Part shown: piece after piece, positions 1-9,743 of the stretch | How positions within the stretch are numbered: the stretch's first letter is position 1 | How the letters are laid out: every line of letters begins with the position of its first letter | Assembly: GCF_019468465.1 (NCBI RefSeq) | Contig: NZ_CP080519.1 | Location: forward strand, 4,913,001 to 4,977,000 | Direction of reading: 5' to 3' | Length of the DNA: 64,000 nt | Origin: Amycolatopsis sp. DSM 110486 | GTDB taxonomy: Bacteria; Actinomycetota; Actinomycetes; Mycobacteriales; Pseudonocardiaceae | The notes under the pieces: generated by a model | What the model was told of the DNA's origin: nothing | Seen by the model: only the letters and a program-made list of their open reading frames with translations | Database searches by the model: none | Program-made: the position numbers and the translations under genes

Positions 1-699
1 AAGCACGAGGTCGCGAGTGTCGCCACCACCGGCCTGTGGTTCGAGATCCTCTTGATGCAGATGCTGCTCAAGGAGGTCTACGACGAGGACCCCACGAGCT
101 CCCACGCGCAGTTCGCCCTCACCGAGATCGCCGACGAGTGCCGCCACTCCACGATGTTCGCCCGCATGGCCGCGCGCATCGGCTGCCCCGCGTACGGCCC
201 GGTGCCGGCGCTGCGCCAGTTCGCGAAGCTCATGCCCACCATCTCCTACGGCCCCGCCCGCTACGGCGCGATCCTCGTGGCCGAAGAGGTGCTCGACCGC
301 CTGCAGCGCGAGCAGATGGTGGACGAGAACGTGCAGCCGCTGGTGCGCATGGTCAACCGCATCCACGTGCTCGAAGAAGCGCGCCACGTGACCTTCGCGC
401 GCGAAGAAGTCACGCGCGGGATGGCCAAGCTGGGCAAGCACGAGATCGCCTACCAGCAGTTCATCATCGCGTTGATCTCGTACTTCGTCACGCGCGCGTT
501 CATCAACCCCAACGTCTACAAGGCCGTCGGCATCCGCCCGCGCGACGGCGTCGAAGCGGCGCTGAACAACCCGCACTGGCGCGCGACGATCGCGTGGGCC
601 GGCGAGAAAATCATGCCGTTCCTGCAGGAGTCGGGCCTGGTCGGCTTGCCGGGCCGCTACTTCTGGAAGAAGTCCTTCCTGCTGCCGGAGGGCAAGTGA
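1..699 (+). CDS. AurF-type diiron oxygenase, 5'-truncated by window edge
   Basis: The reading frame is open from base 1, so the N-terminus lies outside the window. The visible 232 codons carry two diiron-ligand segments typical of the AurF / p-aminobenzoate N-oxygenase family (PF11583): EIADECRHS near the start and VLEEARHVTFAREEV about 75 residues later. These supply the Glu and His ligands of a ferritin-like four-helix diiron site. Members use O2 to oxidise amines or other organic substrates; the substrate here cannot be read from sequence. The stop overlaps the GTG start of the following hydrolase (GTGA), so the two are translationally coupled. Family is confident, substrate unknown. Confidence 0.85.
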   Translation, partial: KHEVASVATTGLWFEILLMQMLLKEVYDEDPTSSHAQFALTEIADECRHSTMFARMAARIGCPAYGPVPALRQFAKLMPTISYGPARYGAILVAEEVLDRLQREQMVDENVQPLVRMVNRIHVLEEARHVTFAREEVTRGMAKLGKHEIAYQQFIIALISYFVTRAFINPNVYKAVGIRPRDGVEAALNNPHWRATIAWAGEKIMPFLQESGLVGLPGRYFWKKSFLLPEGK

Positions 700-1610
700 C
701 CACGCTCGAACGGCTGCGTGACCCGGCGCGCGACCATCGGTTCATGGCCGGCGACGGTGCCGCCCTGCACGTCGAGACGTCCGGTCCGGCAGACGCACCG
801 GTCACGCTCGTGCTGGTGCACGGCTGGACGCAGGACCACCGCACGTGGGACGGCGTCGTCCGGCACCTCGGACCGGCCACGCGGGTGTTGCGCTACGACC
901 TGCGTGGCCACGGGGGATCGTCGCCGGCTCGACGGGGGGCGGCGACGATCCCGCGACTCGCGGACGACCTCGCCGAGCTGATCGCCGAACGCGTACCGAA
1001 CGGACCGCTCGTGCTGGCGGGCCATTCGATGGGCGGCATGACGATCATGGCGCTCGCCGAACGTCATCCGGACCTGCTGAAGGCGCGCGTCGCCGGTGTG
1101 GCGTTCGTGGCCACGTCGTCGGGCCAGATGGACCGGATCACGCTCGGCATGCCCGGGCCGGCAGGGGCGATGTCGGCGCGGTTCGAGCGGCGGCTGGCCA
1201 AGGCGCTGGCGCACCGCAAGGGCGAACGGCTGCCGTTGAGCCCGGCGATGGTGCGGTCCGGTGCGCGGTTCCTGGTGTTCGGCGACAATCCGAAGCGCGG
1301 CGACGTGAACAGCGTCGTCGACCAGCTGCTGTGCGCGCATCCCGCGAGCCTGGGCGAGTTCCAGGACGCGATCTCCGTGCACGACTGCCGCGTGGCCTTG
1401 CGCGCACTGCGGACCGTGCCCGCGGTGGTGCTGGCGGGGGAGAAAGACCGGCTGTGCCCGCTGCCGCACGCGAAGGTGATCGCCGACGAGCTGCCCGACG
1501 CCGAGTTCATCCGCTACCCGGGCGCCGGCCACATGCTTCCGCAGGAACGCGCGGCCGAAGTCGCCGCGCGGATCAAGACCCTGCTGCCGGCTAGGACCCC
1601 TGCTCCATAA
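696..1610 (+). CDS. alpha/beta hydrolase
   Basis: A 304-residue alpha/beta-hydrolase-fold protein. The oxyanion strand is VLVHGWTQDH, the nucleophile elbow is GHSMGG, the acid is probably the Asp in AGEKDR, and the catalytic His is in GAGHMLP. All three catalytic residues are present, so it should be an active esterase, lipase or related hydrolase acting in the cytoplasm, as no signal peptide is seen. The GTG start at 696 overlaps the diiron oxygenase stop, which suggests one transcript and possibly a shared substrate path. Its last 20 bp overlap the convergent hydrolase on the other strand. Confidence 0.88.
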   Translation: MTTLERLRDPARDHRFMAGDGAALHVETSGPADAPVTLVLVHGWTQDHRTWDGVVRHLGPATRVLRYDLRGHGGSSPARRGAATIPRLADDLAELIAERVPNGPLVLAGHSMGGMTIMALAERHPDLLKARVAGVAFVATSSGQMDRITLGMPGPAGAMSARFERRLAKALAHRKGERLPLSPAMVRSGARFLVFGDNPKRGDVNSVVDQLLCAHPASLGEFQDAISVHDCRVALRALRTVPAVVLAGEKDRLCPLPHAKVIADELPDAEFIRYPGAGHMLPQERAAEVAARIKTLLPARTPAP

Positions 1611-2274
1611 GGGACTTCAAAGCCGAGACGGTCGCGGGCACATCCTCGAACACGGGGGTGTGCCCAGTGTCCACTGTGGTCAGTTCCGCGTCCGGCAGGT
1701 GCTCCACCAGGTAGCGCGCGTCCGCCACGGACCGAGCCCGGTCGTGGACGCCGTGCAGCACCCGCACCGGACACCGGATCGACGCGAGCTCCGGCGTCAG
1801 GTCGAGATCGCGCTGGCTCGTCAGCACCTCCAGCGCGGCCTCCTGCGGCACGCGCGCGGCGTACGCGAGCAGGTCGTCACGCAGCTCCACCGGCAACGGT
1901 GAAGCGAACGACCGGTCCAGCACCGCCGCGTGCAGCTCCGGCCCCCAAGCCTGCGAAATCGTCTGAAGGATCCCGTCGACGTCACCGTGGCCCCGCATGT
2001 GCGCACCGGTGTTCGCGAGCAGCAGCCCGGCCACCAGTTCGGGGTGTTTCGCCGTGAGCCGCAACGCGATGCAGCCACCCGTCGAATGCCCCACGAGCAG
2101 CACCGGCCGGTCGATCCGCGAAGCGATCCGCTCGGCCACGTCCTCGATCCGCCACGGCCCGGGCGCCGACATCCAGTCCACGGCGTGCACGACGCCCGGC
2201 CACGCCCGCGCCAGGGGACCGAAGACCGCCGGGCTGCAGAGCGTGCCGGGGACGGCCACCACGAGCGGGGCCAA
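1591..2274 (-). CDS. alpha/beta hydrolase
   Basis: A second alpha/beta hydrolase of about 227 residues, with VAVPGTLCSP near the N-terminus, nucleophile motif GHSTGG, acid region HGVHDRARS and a terminal His in DTGHTP. The start is uncertain: TTG at 2274 sits just past the TetR stop and gives MAPLVVAVPG; GTG codons at 2262 and 2259 are alternatives, and the frame stays open further upstream inside tetR. It follows the TetR gene on the same strand with 5 bp between stop and TTG, so it is probably co-transcribed with its regulator. Confidence 0.82.
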   Translation of the reverse strand: MAPLVVAVPGTLCSPAVFGPLARAWPGVVHAVDWMSAPGPWRIEDVAERIASRIDRPVLLVGHSTGGCIALRLTAKHPELVAGLLLANTGAHMRGHGDVDGILQTISQAWGPELHAAVLDRSFASPLPVELRDDLLAYAARVPQEAALEVLTSQRDLDLTPELASIRCPVRVLHGVHDRARSVADARYLVEHLPDAELTTVDTGHTPVFEDVPATVSALKSLMEQGS

Positions 2275-2279
2275 GCGCG

Positions 2280-2906
2280 TCAGCCGTCCTTGAGCGGGAA
2301 GCCACCGCCGATGCCGCGCCACGCGAGGTTGGCCGTGAGCGCGACGGCTTCCTCCTGGGACATCGACTGGTTGTGCTGCAGCCAGTAGCGCGCCGAGACC
2401 TGCGACATGCCCACCAGGCCCACGGCGAGCAGCCGGGCCTTGTCCTCGTCCAGGCCGGCGTCGGCGGTGATGGTCTCGGTGATGGCCTCGACGCTGGCGG
2501 ACACCGCGCGGTCCACGGCCTCCTGCACGGCCGGCTCGCCGCGCAGGTCGCTCTCGAAGACCATCCGGAACGCGCCGGCGTCTTCACTCACGAAGTCGAA
2601 GAAGGCACCGACCGTGGCCGGCACGCGCTGGCGGTTGTCGCTCGTCGAGTCGAGCGCGCCCTTCACGCGGCTCACCAGGTCGTCGACGTGACTTTCGAGC
2701 AGCGCGATGTAGAGGTCCAGCTTGCCGGGGAAGTGCTGGTACAGCACGGGCTTGCTGACGCCCGCCTCCTCGGCGATCTCGTCCATGGCCGCGGCGTGAT
2801 AGCCGTTTTCGGCGAAGACGCGTTGCGCGGCCGTCAGCAGCTGGGCGCGGCGTTCGGTCCTGGGCAGCCGAACGCCTCGTTGCTGCAGTCGCGCCATTTC
2901 CGTCAT
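2280..2906 (-). CDS. TetR-family transcriptional regulator
   Basis: 208 residues. The N-terminal helix-turn-helix is clear (AENGYHAAAMDEIAEEAG followed by VSKPVLYQHFPGK, about residues 30-62), then a helical ligand domain typical of TetR_C. It is divergent from the hydrolase at 3015 and heads a two-gene unit with the hydrolase at 1591-2274. A TetR lies at the equivalent place next to DUF3152 and moeZ in mycobacteria (Rv3208, recalled), so this may be the conserved regulator of the neighbourhood. The ligand is unknown. ATG at 2906 is the first good start; a second Met lies three codons in. Confidence 0.9.
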   Translation of the reverse strand: MTEMARLQQRGVRLPRTERRAQLLTAAQRVFAENGYHAAAMDEIAEEAGVSKPVLYQHFPGKLDLYIALLESHVDDLVSRVKGALDSTSDNRQRVPATVGAFFDFVSEDAGAFRMVFESDLRGEPAVQEAVDRAVSASVEAITETITADAGLDEDKARLLAVGLVGMSQVSARYWLQHNQSMSQEEAVALTANLAWRGIGGGFPLKDG

Positions 2907-2966
2907 TCTTCCTCCCGTCCACGGCTTCGCCGGGCAGTAGCACCGCCGCGTGAAGCGGGTTTGAGA

Positions 2967-2980
2967 TTACTCGCGGGTAC
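2967..2980. promoter_or_regulatory. putative TetR operator
   Basis: TTACTCGCGGGTAC is an imperfect palindrome, 5 of 7 positions paired around a CG centre. It lies in the divergent gap between tetR and the 3015 hydrolase, where a self-regulating TetR would bind. Position and symmetry are seen; TetR binding is inferred. Confidence 0.35.
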
Positions 2981-3014
2981 GCCCGGAACGCCAAGTGTCG
3001 GGCATCCTGGGGTG

Positions 3015-4016
3015 GTGACCACATCCACGACGCGCCCGGCGACCGCGACGGCGGTGTGCCCGGCTGTGACTCACGTGCCGCTGTCCACGGCGCCGTTGCC
3101 CGCGCTCGAGCCGGTGCTGCCGCCCTGGCCTGGCGTTGTCGAGGACGTGGGCGGTGTTTCGCTGAACGTACGCCGCACCCCTGGACCCGACGGTACCGTC
3201 GCCGTCTACGTGCACGGGCTCGGCGGGTCGTCCAGCAATTGGACCGACCTCGCCGCGCTGCTCGCGCCCACCGCGAGCGGCCGAGCGATCGACCTGCCGG
3301 GCTTCGGCTTTTCAGAGCCCGCCGCCGGCTTCGACTTCAGTCTCGACGAGCACGCCGAGGTCGTCGCGCGCTACATCGAGGGCCTCGACGCGGGGCCGGT
3401 GCACCTGGTCGGCAACTCGATGGGCGGCGCGGTCGTGCTGCTCGTGGCCGCGGCGCGCCCCGAGCTGGTCCGCACGCTCACGCTGATCTCGCCGGCGATG
3501 CCCGACCGCCGCCCGGACCCGCGGCGGCTGTCGGACCCGCTGATGGCGCTGGCGTACCTGCCGGTGGTGGGCGCGCGCGTGCGCCGCCGGCTGGCCTCGA
3601 TGACGGCCCGCGAACGCGCGGCGCAGGTCATCAAGCTGTGCTTCTACGACCTGGCGAAGTTCCCCGAGCAGCGGCTCGACGAGCTGACCGAGGAACACGG
3701 CGCCCGCGCGGCGCTGGCCTGGGCCGCGCCCGCGATGGCGCGCAGCACGTTCGGCATTTTCCGGCGCTGGAGCGCGGTCGGTGACGCGTCGCTGTGGTCC
3801 GTCGCGGCGCGGGTGAGCATCCCCACACTCGTCGTCTGGGGCCTTCACGACCGGGTGATCTCCGTGCGGCGCGCGCCCCGCACCGCGCGGCTGCTCCGAC
3901 ACGCCCGGCTGCTGGTCCTTCCCCGAACCGGGCACGTGGCTCAGATGGAACGCCCGAATGTCGTAGCGCGGGCCGTTCTGGGGTTGTGGGAGGCCGCCGA
4001 AAAGGGCACCTGGTAG
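3015..4016 (+). CDS. alpha/beta hydrolase
   Basis: A 333-residue alpha/beta hydrolase. The core has YVHGLGGSSSNW (oxyanion loop), VGNSMGG (nucleophile Ser), WGLHDRVI (acid) and RTGHVAQME (His), so the triad is complete. An N-terminal stretch of about 50 Pro/Thr-rich residues precedes the fold. Two adjacent GTG codons (3012, 3015) are possible; 3015 is preferred because it lies exactly 6 nt after CATCCT (3003-3008), the leaderless arrangement repeated elsewhere in this window. It is divergent from tetR and likely under its control. The substrate is unknown. Confidence 0.85.
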   Translation: MTTSTTRPATATAVCPAVTHVPLSTAPLPALEPVLPPWPGVVEDVGGVSLNVRRTPGPDGTVAVYVHGLGGSSSNWTDLAALLAPTASGRAIDLPGFGFSEPAAGFDFSLDEHAEVVARYIEGLDAGPVHLVGNSMGGAVVLLVAAARPELVRTLTLISPAMPDRRPDPRRLSDPLMALAYLPVVGARVRRRLASMTARERAAQVIKLCFYDLAKFPEQRLDELTEEHGARAALAWAAPAMARSTFGIFRRWSAVGDASLWSVAARVSIPTLVVWGLHDRVISVRRAPRTARLLRHARLLVLPRTGHVAQMERPNVVARAVLGLWEAAEKGTW

Positions 4017-4096
4017 TCCGAACGAGTGACAGATCATCTCTCGGTCATCAGCCGGTCGCCGAGAGCATCACGGTTCGGATATGGCACCCTGGGGCG

Positions 4097-5305
4097 GTGG
4101 ACCGGCCGAAGGACGCACGAGGAGACGACCGGCGAGCCTCGTACGCCGGTTCAGCCAGGCGTGCGACGTCGGCCTCGTCAAAGAATTCGTCGAGTAGTTC
4201 GTCAACCAGCTCCAGGAACGCATCGCTCACGGACACGGGCTCCCCGCGCGTCGGCCAGTTCCGGCCGTCGAAGCCGCCCGCCCAGCGCGTGGGCGAGGAC
4301 CGCTACCGCCCCGGCTCCCGGCGCACCAGCGCGGAGCCGCTGAAGGCGTCGTGGCAGCCGAAGGGTGACGAGGAGAAGCCCGCCGCCCGCAGGCCGGCCG
4401 CGAAGAAGCGCGGCGTCGGCGGGTTCGTGAAGACCTACGGCTGGCGCGTGTACGCGCTGCCGATCCTGGTCGTCATCACCGCGCTCGTCGTGGTGAACAC
4501 GGCCACCAGCCCGGCCGAGCCCGGTTCGACCACCACCGCGGGCACCGGCGAATCGGCGGTGGGCGACGCGGCGGCCGGCGCGATCGACGGCGGCCAGGCC
4601 ATCCCCGAGAACCCCGCCAAGCCGGCGGACGTGAACGTGCCGACGGCCGAGCTGCCCACGGGCGGCAACTACACCGAGAGCGGCAAGGGCACCTGGCACG
4701 TCGTGCCGGGCTCCGGCCCGACGGTCGGCAAGAGCGGCAAGCTGTACACCTACACCGTCGAGGTCGAAGACGGCATCGACCCGTCCAGCTACGCCGGCGA
4801 CGACAGCTTCGCCACGGCCGTGCAGGGCATCCTGTCCGACCCGCGCAGCTGGACGTGGAACGGCAAGATCCGGCTGCAGCGCGTGGACGCGAGCTACCCC
4901 GACCCGAGCTTCCGCGTGAGCCTCACCACGCCGAACACCACGCACCGCGCCGACGCGTGCGGGTTTCAGATCAAGTTCGAGGCCTCCTGCTACCGCCGCA
5001 GCATGGGCCGCGTGCTCATCAACCTCGCCCGCTGGGTGCGTGGCGCGAAGGCCTACGGCGCGGACATGACGGGCTACCGGCAGTACGCCATCAACCACGA
5101 GGTGGGCCACGCGCTCGGCAACATCCACGTCGGCTGTCCCGCGACCGGGGACCCGGCGCCCGTGATGATGCAGCAGTCGTTCGGCGTCGCCGACGACTAT
5201 GTGGCGATGCTCAACAACATCCCCGGCGGCGACAAGGGCAAGGTGGCCTCCGACCACCACGTCTGCGTGCCCAACGCCTGGCCGAACCCGACGCCGCCCG
5301 CGTAG
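4097..5305 (+). CDS. DUF3152 protein, membrane-anchored, zinc-metalloprotease-like
   Basis: 402 residues from GTG 4097. A Ser-rich, Arg/Lys-rich cytoplasmic N-terminus (a run of about six Ser near residue 30) is followed by one membrane segment (VYALPILVVITALVVVN, about residues 117-134), a Thr/Gly/Pro linker and a C-terminal extracellular DUF3152 domain. That domain contains NHEVGHALGNIHVGC, an HExGH-type zinc-binding motif, plus paired Cys residues. Family function is not established; the motif implies a secreted or anchored peptidase. The start is supported by CACCCT 6 nt upstream (leaderless pattern), but downstream GTG codons such as in RVGEDRY would also give a membrane protein. It precedes moeZ, as in mycobacteria. 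Confidence 0.85.
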   Translation: MDRPKDARGDDRRASYAGSARRATSASSKNSSSSSSTSSRNASLTDTGSPRVGQFRPSKPPAQRVGEDRYRPGSRRTSAEPLKASWQPKGDEEKPAARRPAAKKRGVGGFVKTYGWRVYALPILVVITALVVVNTATSPAEPGSTTTAGTGESAVGDAAAGAIDGGQAIPENPAKPADVNVPTAELPTGGNYTESGKGTWHVVPGSGPTVGKSGKLYTYTVEVEDGIDPSSYAGDDSFATAVQGILSDPRSWTWNGKIRLQRVDASYPDPSFRVSLTTPNTTHRADACGFQIKFEASCYRRSMGRVLINLARWVRGAKAYGADMTGYRQYAINHEVGHALGNIHVGCPATGDPAPVMMQQSFGVADDYVAMLNNIPGGDKGKVASDHHVCVPNAWPNPTPPA

Positions 5306-5428
5306 AACCGGTCCCGCCGTACAAAGCAACCCTCGTCCCACGATCCGGACGCCGGGAAGCCCACCTTGCCTGTGGGCGTTGTGGATACTGGGATTGACTA
5401 CGCGATCCACGCGAGTATGGAGGACCCG

Positions 5429-6610
5429 ATGTCAGACACGGCACTGCCGCCGCTCGTTGAGCCGGCTGCGGAGCTCACGAAGGAAGAGGTGGCCCGGTAC
5501 AGCCGCCACCTCATCATCCCGGACGTCGGGGTGACCGGGCAGAAGCGGCTGAAGAACGCGAAGGTCCTGGTCATCGGTGCCGGCGGCCTCGGCAGCCCCG
5601 CGCTGCTGTACCTCGCCGCGGCGGGTGTCGGCACGCTCGGCATCATCGACTTCGACGTGGTCGACGAGTCGAACCTGCAGCGCCAGGTCATCCACGGGGT
5701 GTCCGACGTCGGCAAGCTCAAGGCCGCGTCGGCGCAGGAGTCGATCGCCGAGATCAACCCGCTGGTCAAGGTGTACCTGCACGTCGAGCGGCTGGAGTCG
5801 GCGAACGCGCTCGAGATCTTCGAGCAGTACGACCTGATCCTCGACGGCACCGACAACTTCGCCACGCGCTACCTGGTCAACGACGCCGCCGTGCTGCTGG
5901 GCAAGCCGTACGTGTGGGGCTCGATCTTCCGCTTCGAAGGCCAGGTCAGCGTCTTCTGGGAAGACGCGCCCAACGGCAAGGGCCTGAACTACCGCGACCT
6001 CTACCCGGAGCCGCCGCCTCCGGGCATGGTCCCGTCGTGCGCCGAGGGTGGTGTGCTGGGCGTGCTGTGCGCGTCCATCGGCTCGATCATGGTGACCGAG
6101 GCGATCAAGCTCATCACCGGCATCGGTGAGCCCCTGCTCGGGCGGCTCATCAGCTACGACGCGCTGGAGATGAAGTACCGCGAGGTCAAGATCCGCAAGG
6201 ATCCGGAGACCCCGAAGATCACCGAGCTGATCGACTACGAAGCCTTCTGCGGTGTGGTGTCCGACGAGGCCGCGCAGGCCGCTTCGGGCAGCACGATCAC
6301 GCCGGCGGAGCTCAAGGCCAAGTTCGACAACGGCGACGACTTCGCCCTCATCGACGTCCGCGAGCCCGGCGAGTACGAGATCGTGAACATCAAGGGCGCG
6401 ACGCTGATCCCGAAGGACCGCATCCTCTCGGGCGAGGCGCTGGCCGAGCTGCCGCAGGACAAGCCGATCGTGCTGCACTGCAAGTCGGGTGCGCGTTCGG
6501 CGGAGGCGCTGGCCGCTCTGCACGCGGCCGGGTTCAAGGACGCCACGCACCTCGGTGGCGGCATCCTGTCCTGGGCCAAGCAGATCGACCCGAGCCTGCC
6601 CACCTACTGA
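5429..6610 (+). CDS. moeZ: MoeZ: adenylyltransferase/sulfurtransferase (ThiF + rhodanese)
   Basis: 393 residues, the usual MoeZ length. The N-terminal ThiF/E1-like domain starts VARYSRHLIIPDVG, has the nucleotide loop VIGAGGLGSP and the DGTDNFATRYLVND segment. The C-terminal rhodanese domain (about residues 290-393) has the loop HCKSGARS with the persulfide-carrying Cys. MoeZ adenylates the C-terminal Gly of small sulfur carriers (MoaD, CysO-like) and transfers sulfur, feeding molybdopterin and sulfur metabolism. I see no CxxC zinc pairs in the E1 domain. A strong Shine-Dalgarno GGAGGA (5419-5424) 4-5 nt upstream fixes ATG 5429. A strong terminator follows. The molybdopterin link fits the nitrate reductase nearby. 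Confidence 0.95.
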   Translation: MSDTALPPLVEPAAELTKEEVARYSRHLIIPDVGVTGQKRLKNAKVLVIGAGGLGSPALLYLAAAGVGTLGIIDFDVVDESNLQRQVIHGVSDVGKLKAASAQESIAEINPLVKVYLHVERLESANALEIFEQYDLILDGTDNFATRYLVNDAAVLLGKPYVWGSIFRFEGQVSVFWEDAPNGKGLNYRDLYPEPPPPGMVPSCAEGGVLGVLCASIGSIMVTEAIKLITGIGEPLLGRLISYDALEMKYREVKIRKDPETPKITELIDYEAFCGVVSDEAAQAASGSTITPAELKAKFDNGDDFALIDVREPGEYEIVNIKGATLIPKDRILSGEALAELPQDKPIVLHCKSGARSAEALAALHAAGFKDATHLGGGILSWAKQIDPSLPTY

Positions 6611-6621
6611 CGGTTCCCGCG

Positions 6622-6659
6622 CAGGAAGGCCTCCCCGGTTCGCCGGGGAGGCCTTCCTG
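6622..6659 (+). terminator. strong intrinsic terminator after moeZ
   Basis: A perfect 17-bp stem (6622-6638 with 6643-6659) closed by a TTCG tetraloop, then CGTTTTGG. It starts 12 nt after the moeZ stop. The GGCCTCCCCGG core resembles the hairpin after nudC at 48853. Confidence 0.92.
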
Positions 6660-6763
6660 GCGTTTTGGGCGCGTGGCGGCGGGTGTGTCGGAAATATGAA
6701 AGCGTTCCGTGACCAGCGCGTCTTCTCGTTCGTGGCGCGCACAGGCGGGTACCTTCGGTTCTC

Positions 6764-7561
6764 GTGAGGTCCACTCTCGAACGGCCACCTGAGCGGGTGT
6801 GCGCAGCCTTCGGCGGCGACATCGGCCTCGTTTCGGCGTTGCCGGACTCGACGGCCTGGCGCTGCGGCGAGCTGGTGCTGAAGCCGGTTTCCGACCGCTC
6901 GCGCACGTTGTGGACCGCCCGCGCGCTGGAGCACGCTGACGACCCAGGCCTGCGGATCGCGAAGCCGGTGCGCGCGAGCGACGGCCGCTGGATCGTCGGC
7001 GACTGGTCGGCGTGGCGCTACGTCTCGGGCGCGGCCGAGAACCACGTCGACGGCGCCATGCTCGCGGCGGTGAAGCTCCACCGCGCCACGGCCGACCTGC
7101 CGCGGCCCGATTTCCTGTCCGCGCGCGACGACCTCGACGCGGTGGCCGACCGCATCGCGTGGGAAGAGCTCGATCGCCCGCTCGACGAGGCCAAGGGCGG
7201 TCGTTGGTTCGAGGTGCTCGCGCCGTCGCGCCGGCCGATCAAGCTGCCGTTGCAGGTCGCGCACGGCGAGCTGCTCGCGGGCGTGCTCTTCGACGGTGAC
7301 GCGGCGCCCGGCATCGTCGACTTCGTGCCGTATTACCGGCCGGGCGAGTGGGGCGCGGCGATCGTGGCCGTCGACGCCCTGGCGTGGGGCGGCGCCACCG
7401 GCGAGCTGCTCGACCGCTGGGCGCACCTGCCGGAGTGGCCGCAGCTGCTGCTTCGCGCGGTGCTGTTCCGCTTGGCGGCCAACGCGTTGAACCCGCGTTC
7501 GACGGGCGCGGCGCTCGACGGTCTGCGCGCGGCGGCGCGTGAGGTCAGCGCGATCCTCTGA
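6764..7561 (+). CDS. TIGR02569 family protein (actinobacterial, unknown function)
   Basis: 265 residues matching the actinobacterial TIGR02569 family: N-terminal PPERVCAAFGG, then WRCGELVLKPV, LHRATADLPRPDF, HGELLAGVLF and IVDFVPYYRPGEWG. The fold features (HGEL-type loop, DFVPYYRP) recall phosphotransferase/APH-like proteins, but function is not established. The GTG start lies 8 nt after TACCTT (6750-6755), so it is likely leaderless. It follows moeZ in the same order as Rv3206c-Rv3205c of M. tuberculosis (recalled), separated by the moeZ terminator. Confidence 0.87.
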   Translation: MRSTLERPPERVCAAFGGDIGLVSALPDSTAWRCGELVLKPVSDRSRTLWTARALEHADDPGLRIAKPVRASDGRWIVGDWSAWRYVSGAAENHVDGAMLAAVKLHRATADLPRPDFLSARDDLDAVADRIAWEELDRPLDEAKGGRWFEVLAPSRRPIKLPLQVAHGELLAGVLFDGDAAPGIVDFVPYYRPGEWGAAIVAVDALAWGGATGELLDRWAHLPEWPQLLLRAVLFRLAANALNPRSTGAALDGLRAAAREVSAIL

Positions 7562-7568
7562 GTTTTTC

Positions 7569-7587
7569 CGACCTCACCGTGAGGTCG
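7569..7587 (+). repeat. 9-bp inverted repeat after the TIGR02569 gene
   Basis: CGACCTCAC-C-GTGAGGTCG, a perfect palindrome apart from its single central base, 8 bp past the stop codon and flanked by TTTTCC and GGAAA. It could be a weak terminator or a regulator site for the nitrate operon downstream. Both readings are inference. Confidence 0.5.
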
Positions 7588-7605
7588 CGGAAAGTGGCGA
7601 GTGAT

Positions 7606-7621
7606 GTCAACTGCCTGAAAC
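7606..7621 (+). promoter_or_regulatory. possible GlnR half-box upstream of nitrate operon
   Basis: GTCAA-n6-GAAAC closely fits one a/b pair of the actinomycete GlnR consensus (GTnAC-n6-GAAAC), with one mismatch. It lies about 70 nt before the nitrate reductase start. The second pair of a full GlnR box is not evident; an isolated GTAAC occurs at 7638-7642. Confidence 0.35.
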
Positions 7622-7630
7622 AATCAGGCA
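7612..7630. promoter_or_regulatory. inverted repeat TGCCTGA-n5-TCAGGCA before nitrate operon
   Basis: A perfect 7-bp inverted repeat with a 5-nt spacer, overlapping the GlnR-like half-box. It is a candidate operator, possibly for the NnaR-type regulator encoded by the last gene of the operon. Symmetry is seen, binding is inferred. Confidence 0.4.
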
Positions 7631-7688
7631 TCTCCAGGTAACACGGCGTGCTTAGCGTCGGGGCCATCGCCGACCCCGAGGAGCGCCC

Positions 7689-9739
<2,051 letters not shown>

Positions 9740-9743
<4 letters not shown>

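Noticed and set aside
4038..4065. 7-bp hairpin CTCTCGG / CCGAGAG after the hydrolase at 3015
   Set aside because: A 14-nt loop and no T run; too weak to call a terminator.
4048..4236. A 62-codon minus-strand frame with an acidic, helix-like sequence opposite the Ser-rich part of the DUF3152 gene
   Set aside because: It has no promoter or ribosome site and mirrors the Ser-run codons of the plus-strand gene. The plus frame has a better start signal and continues into a recognised domain.
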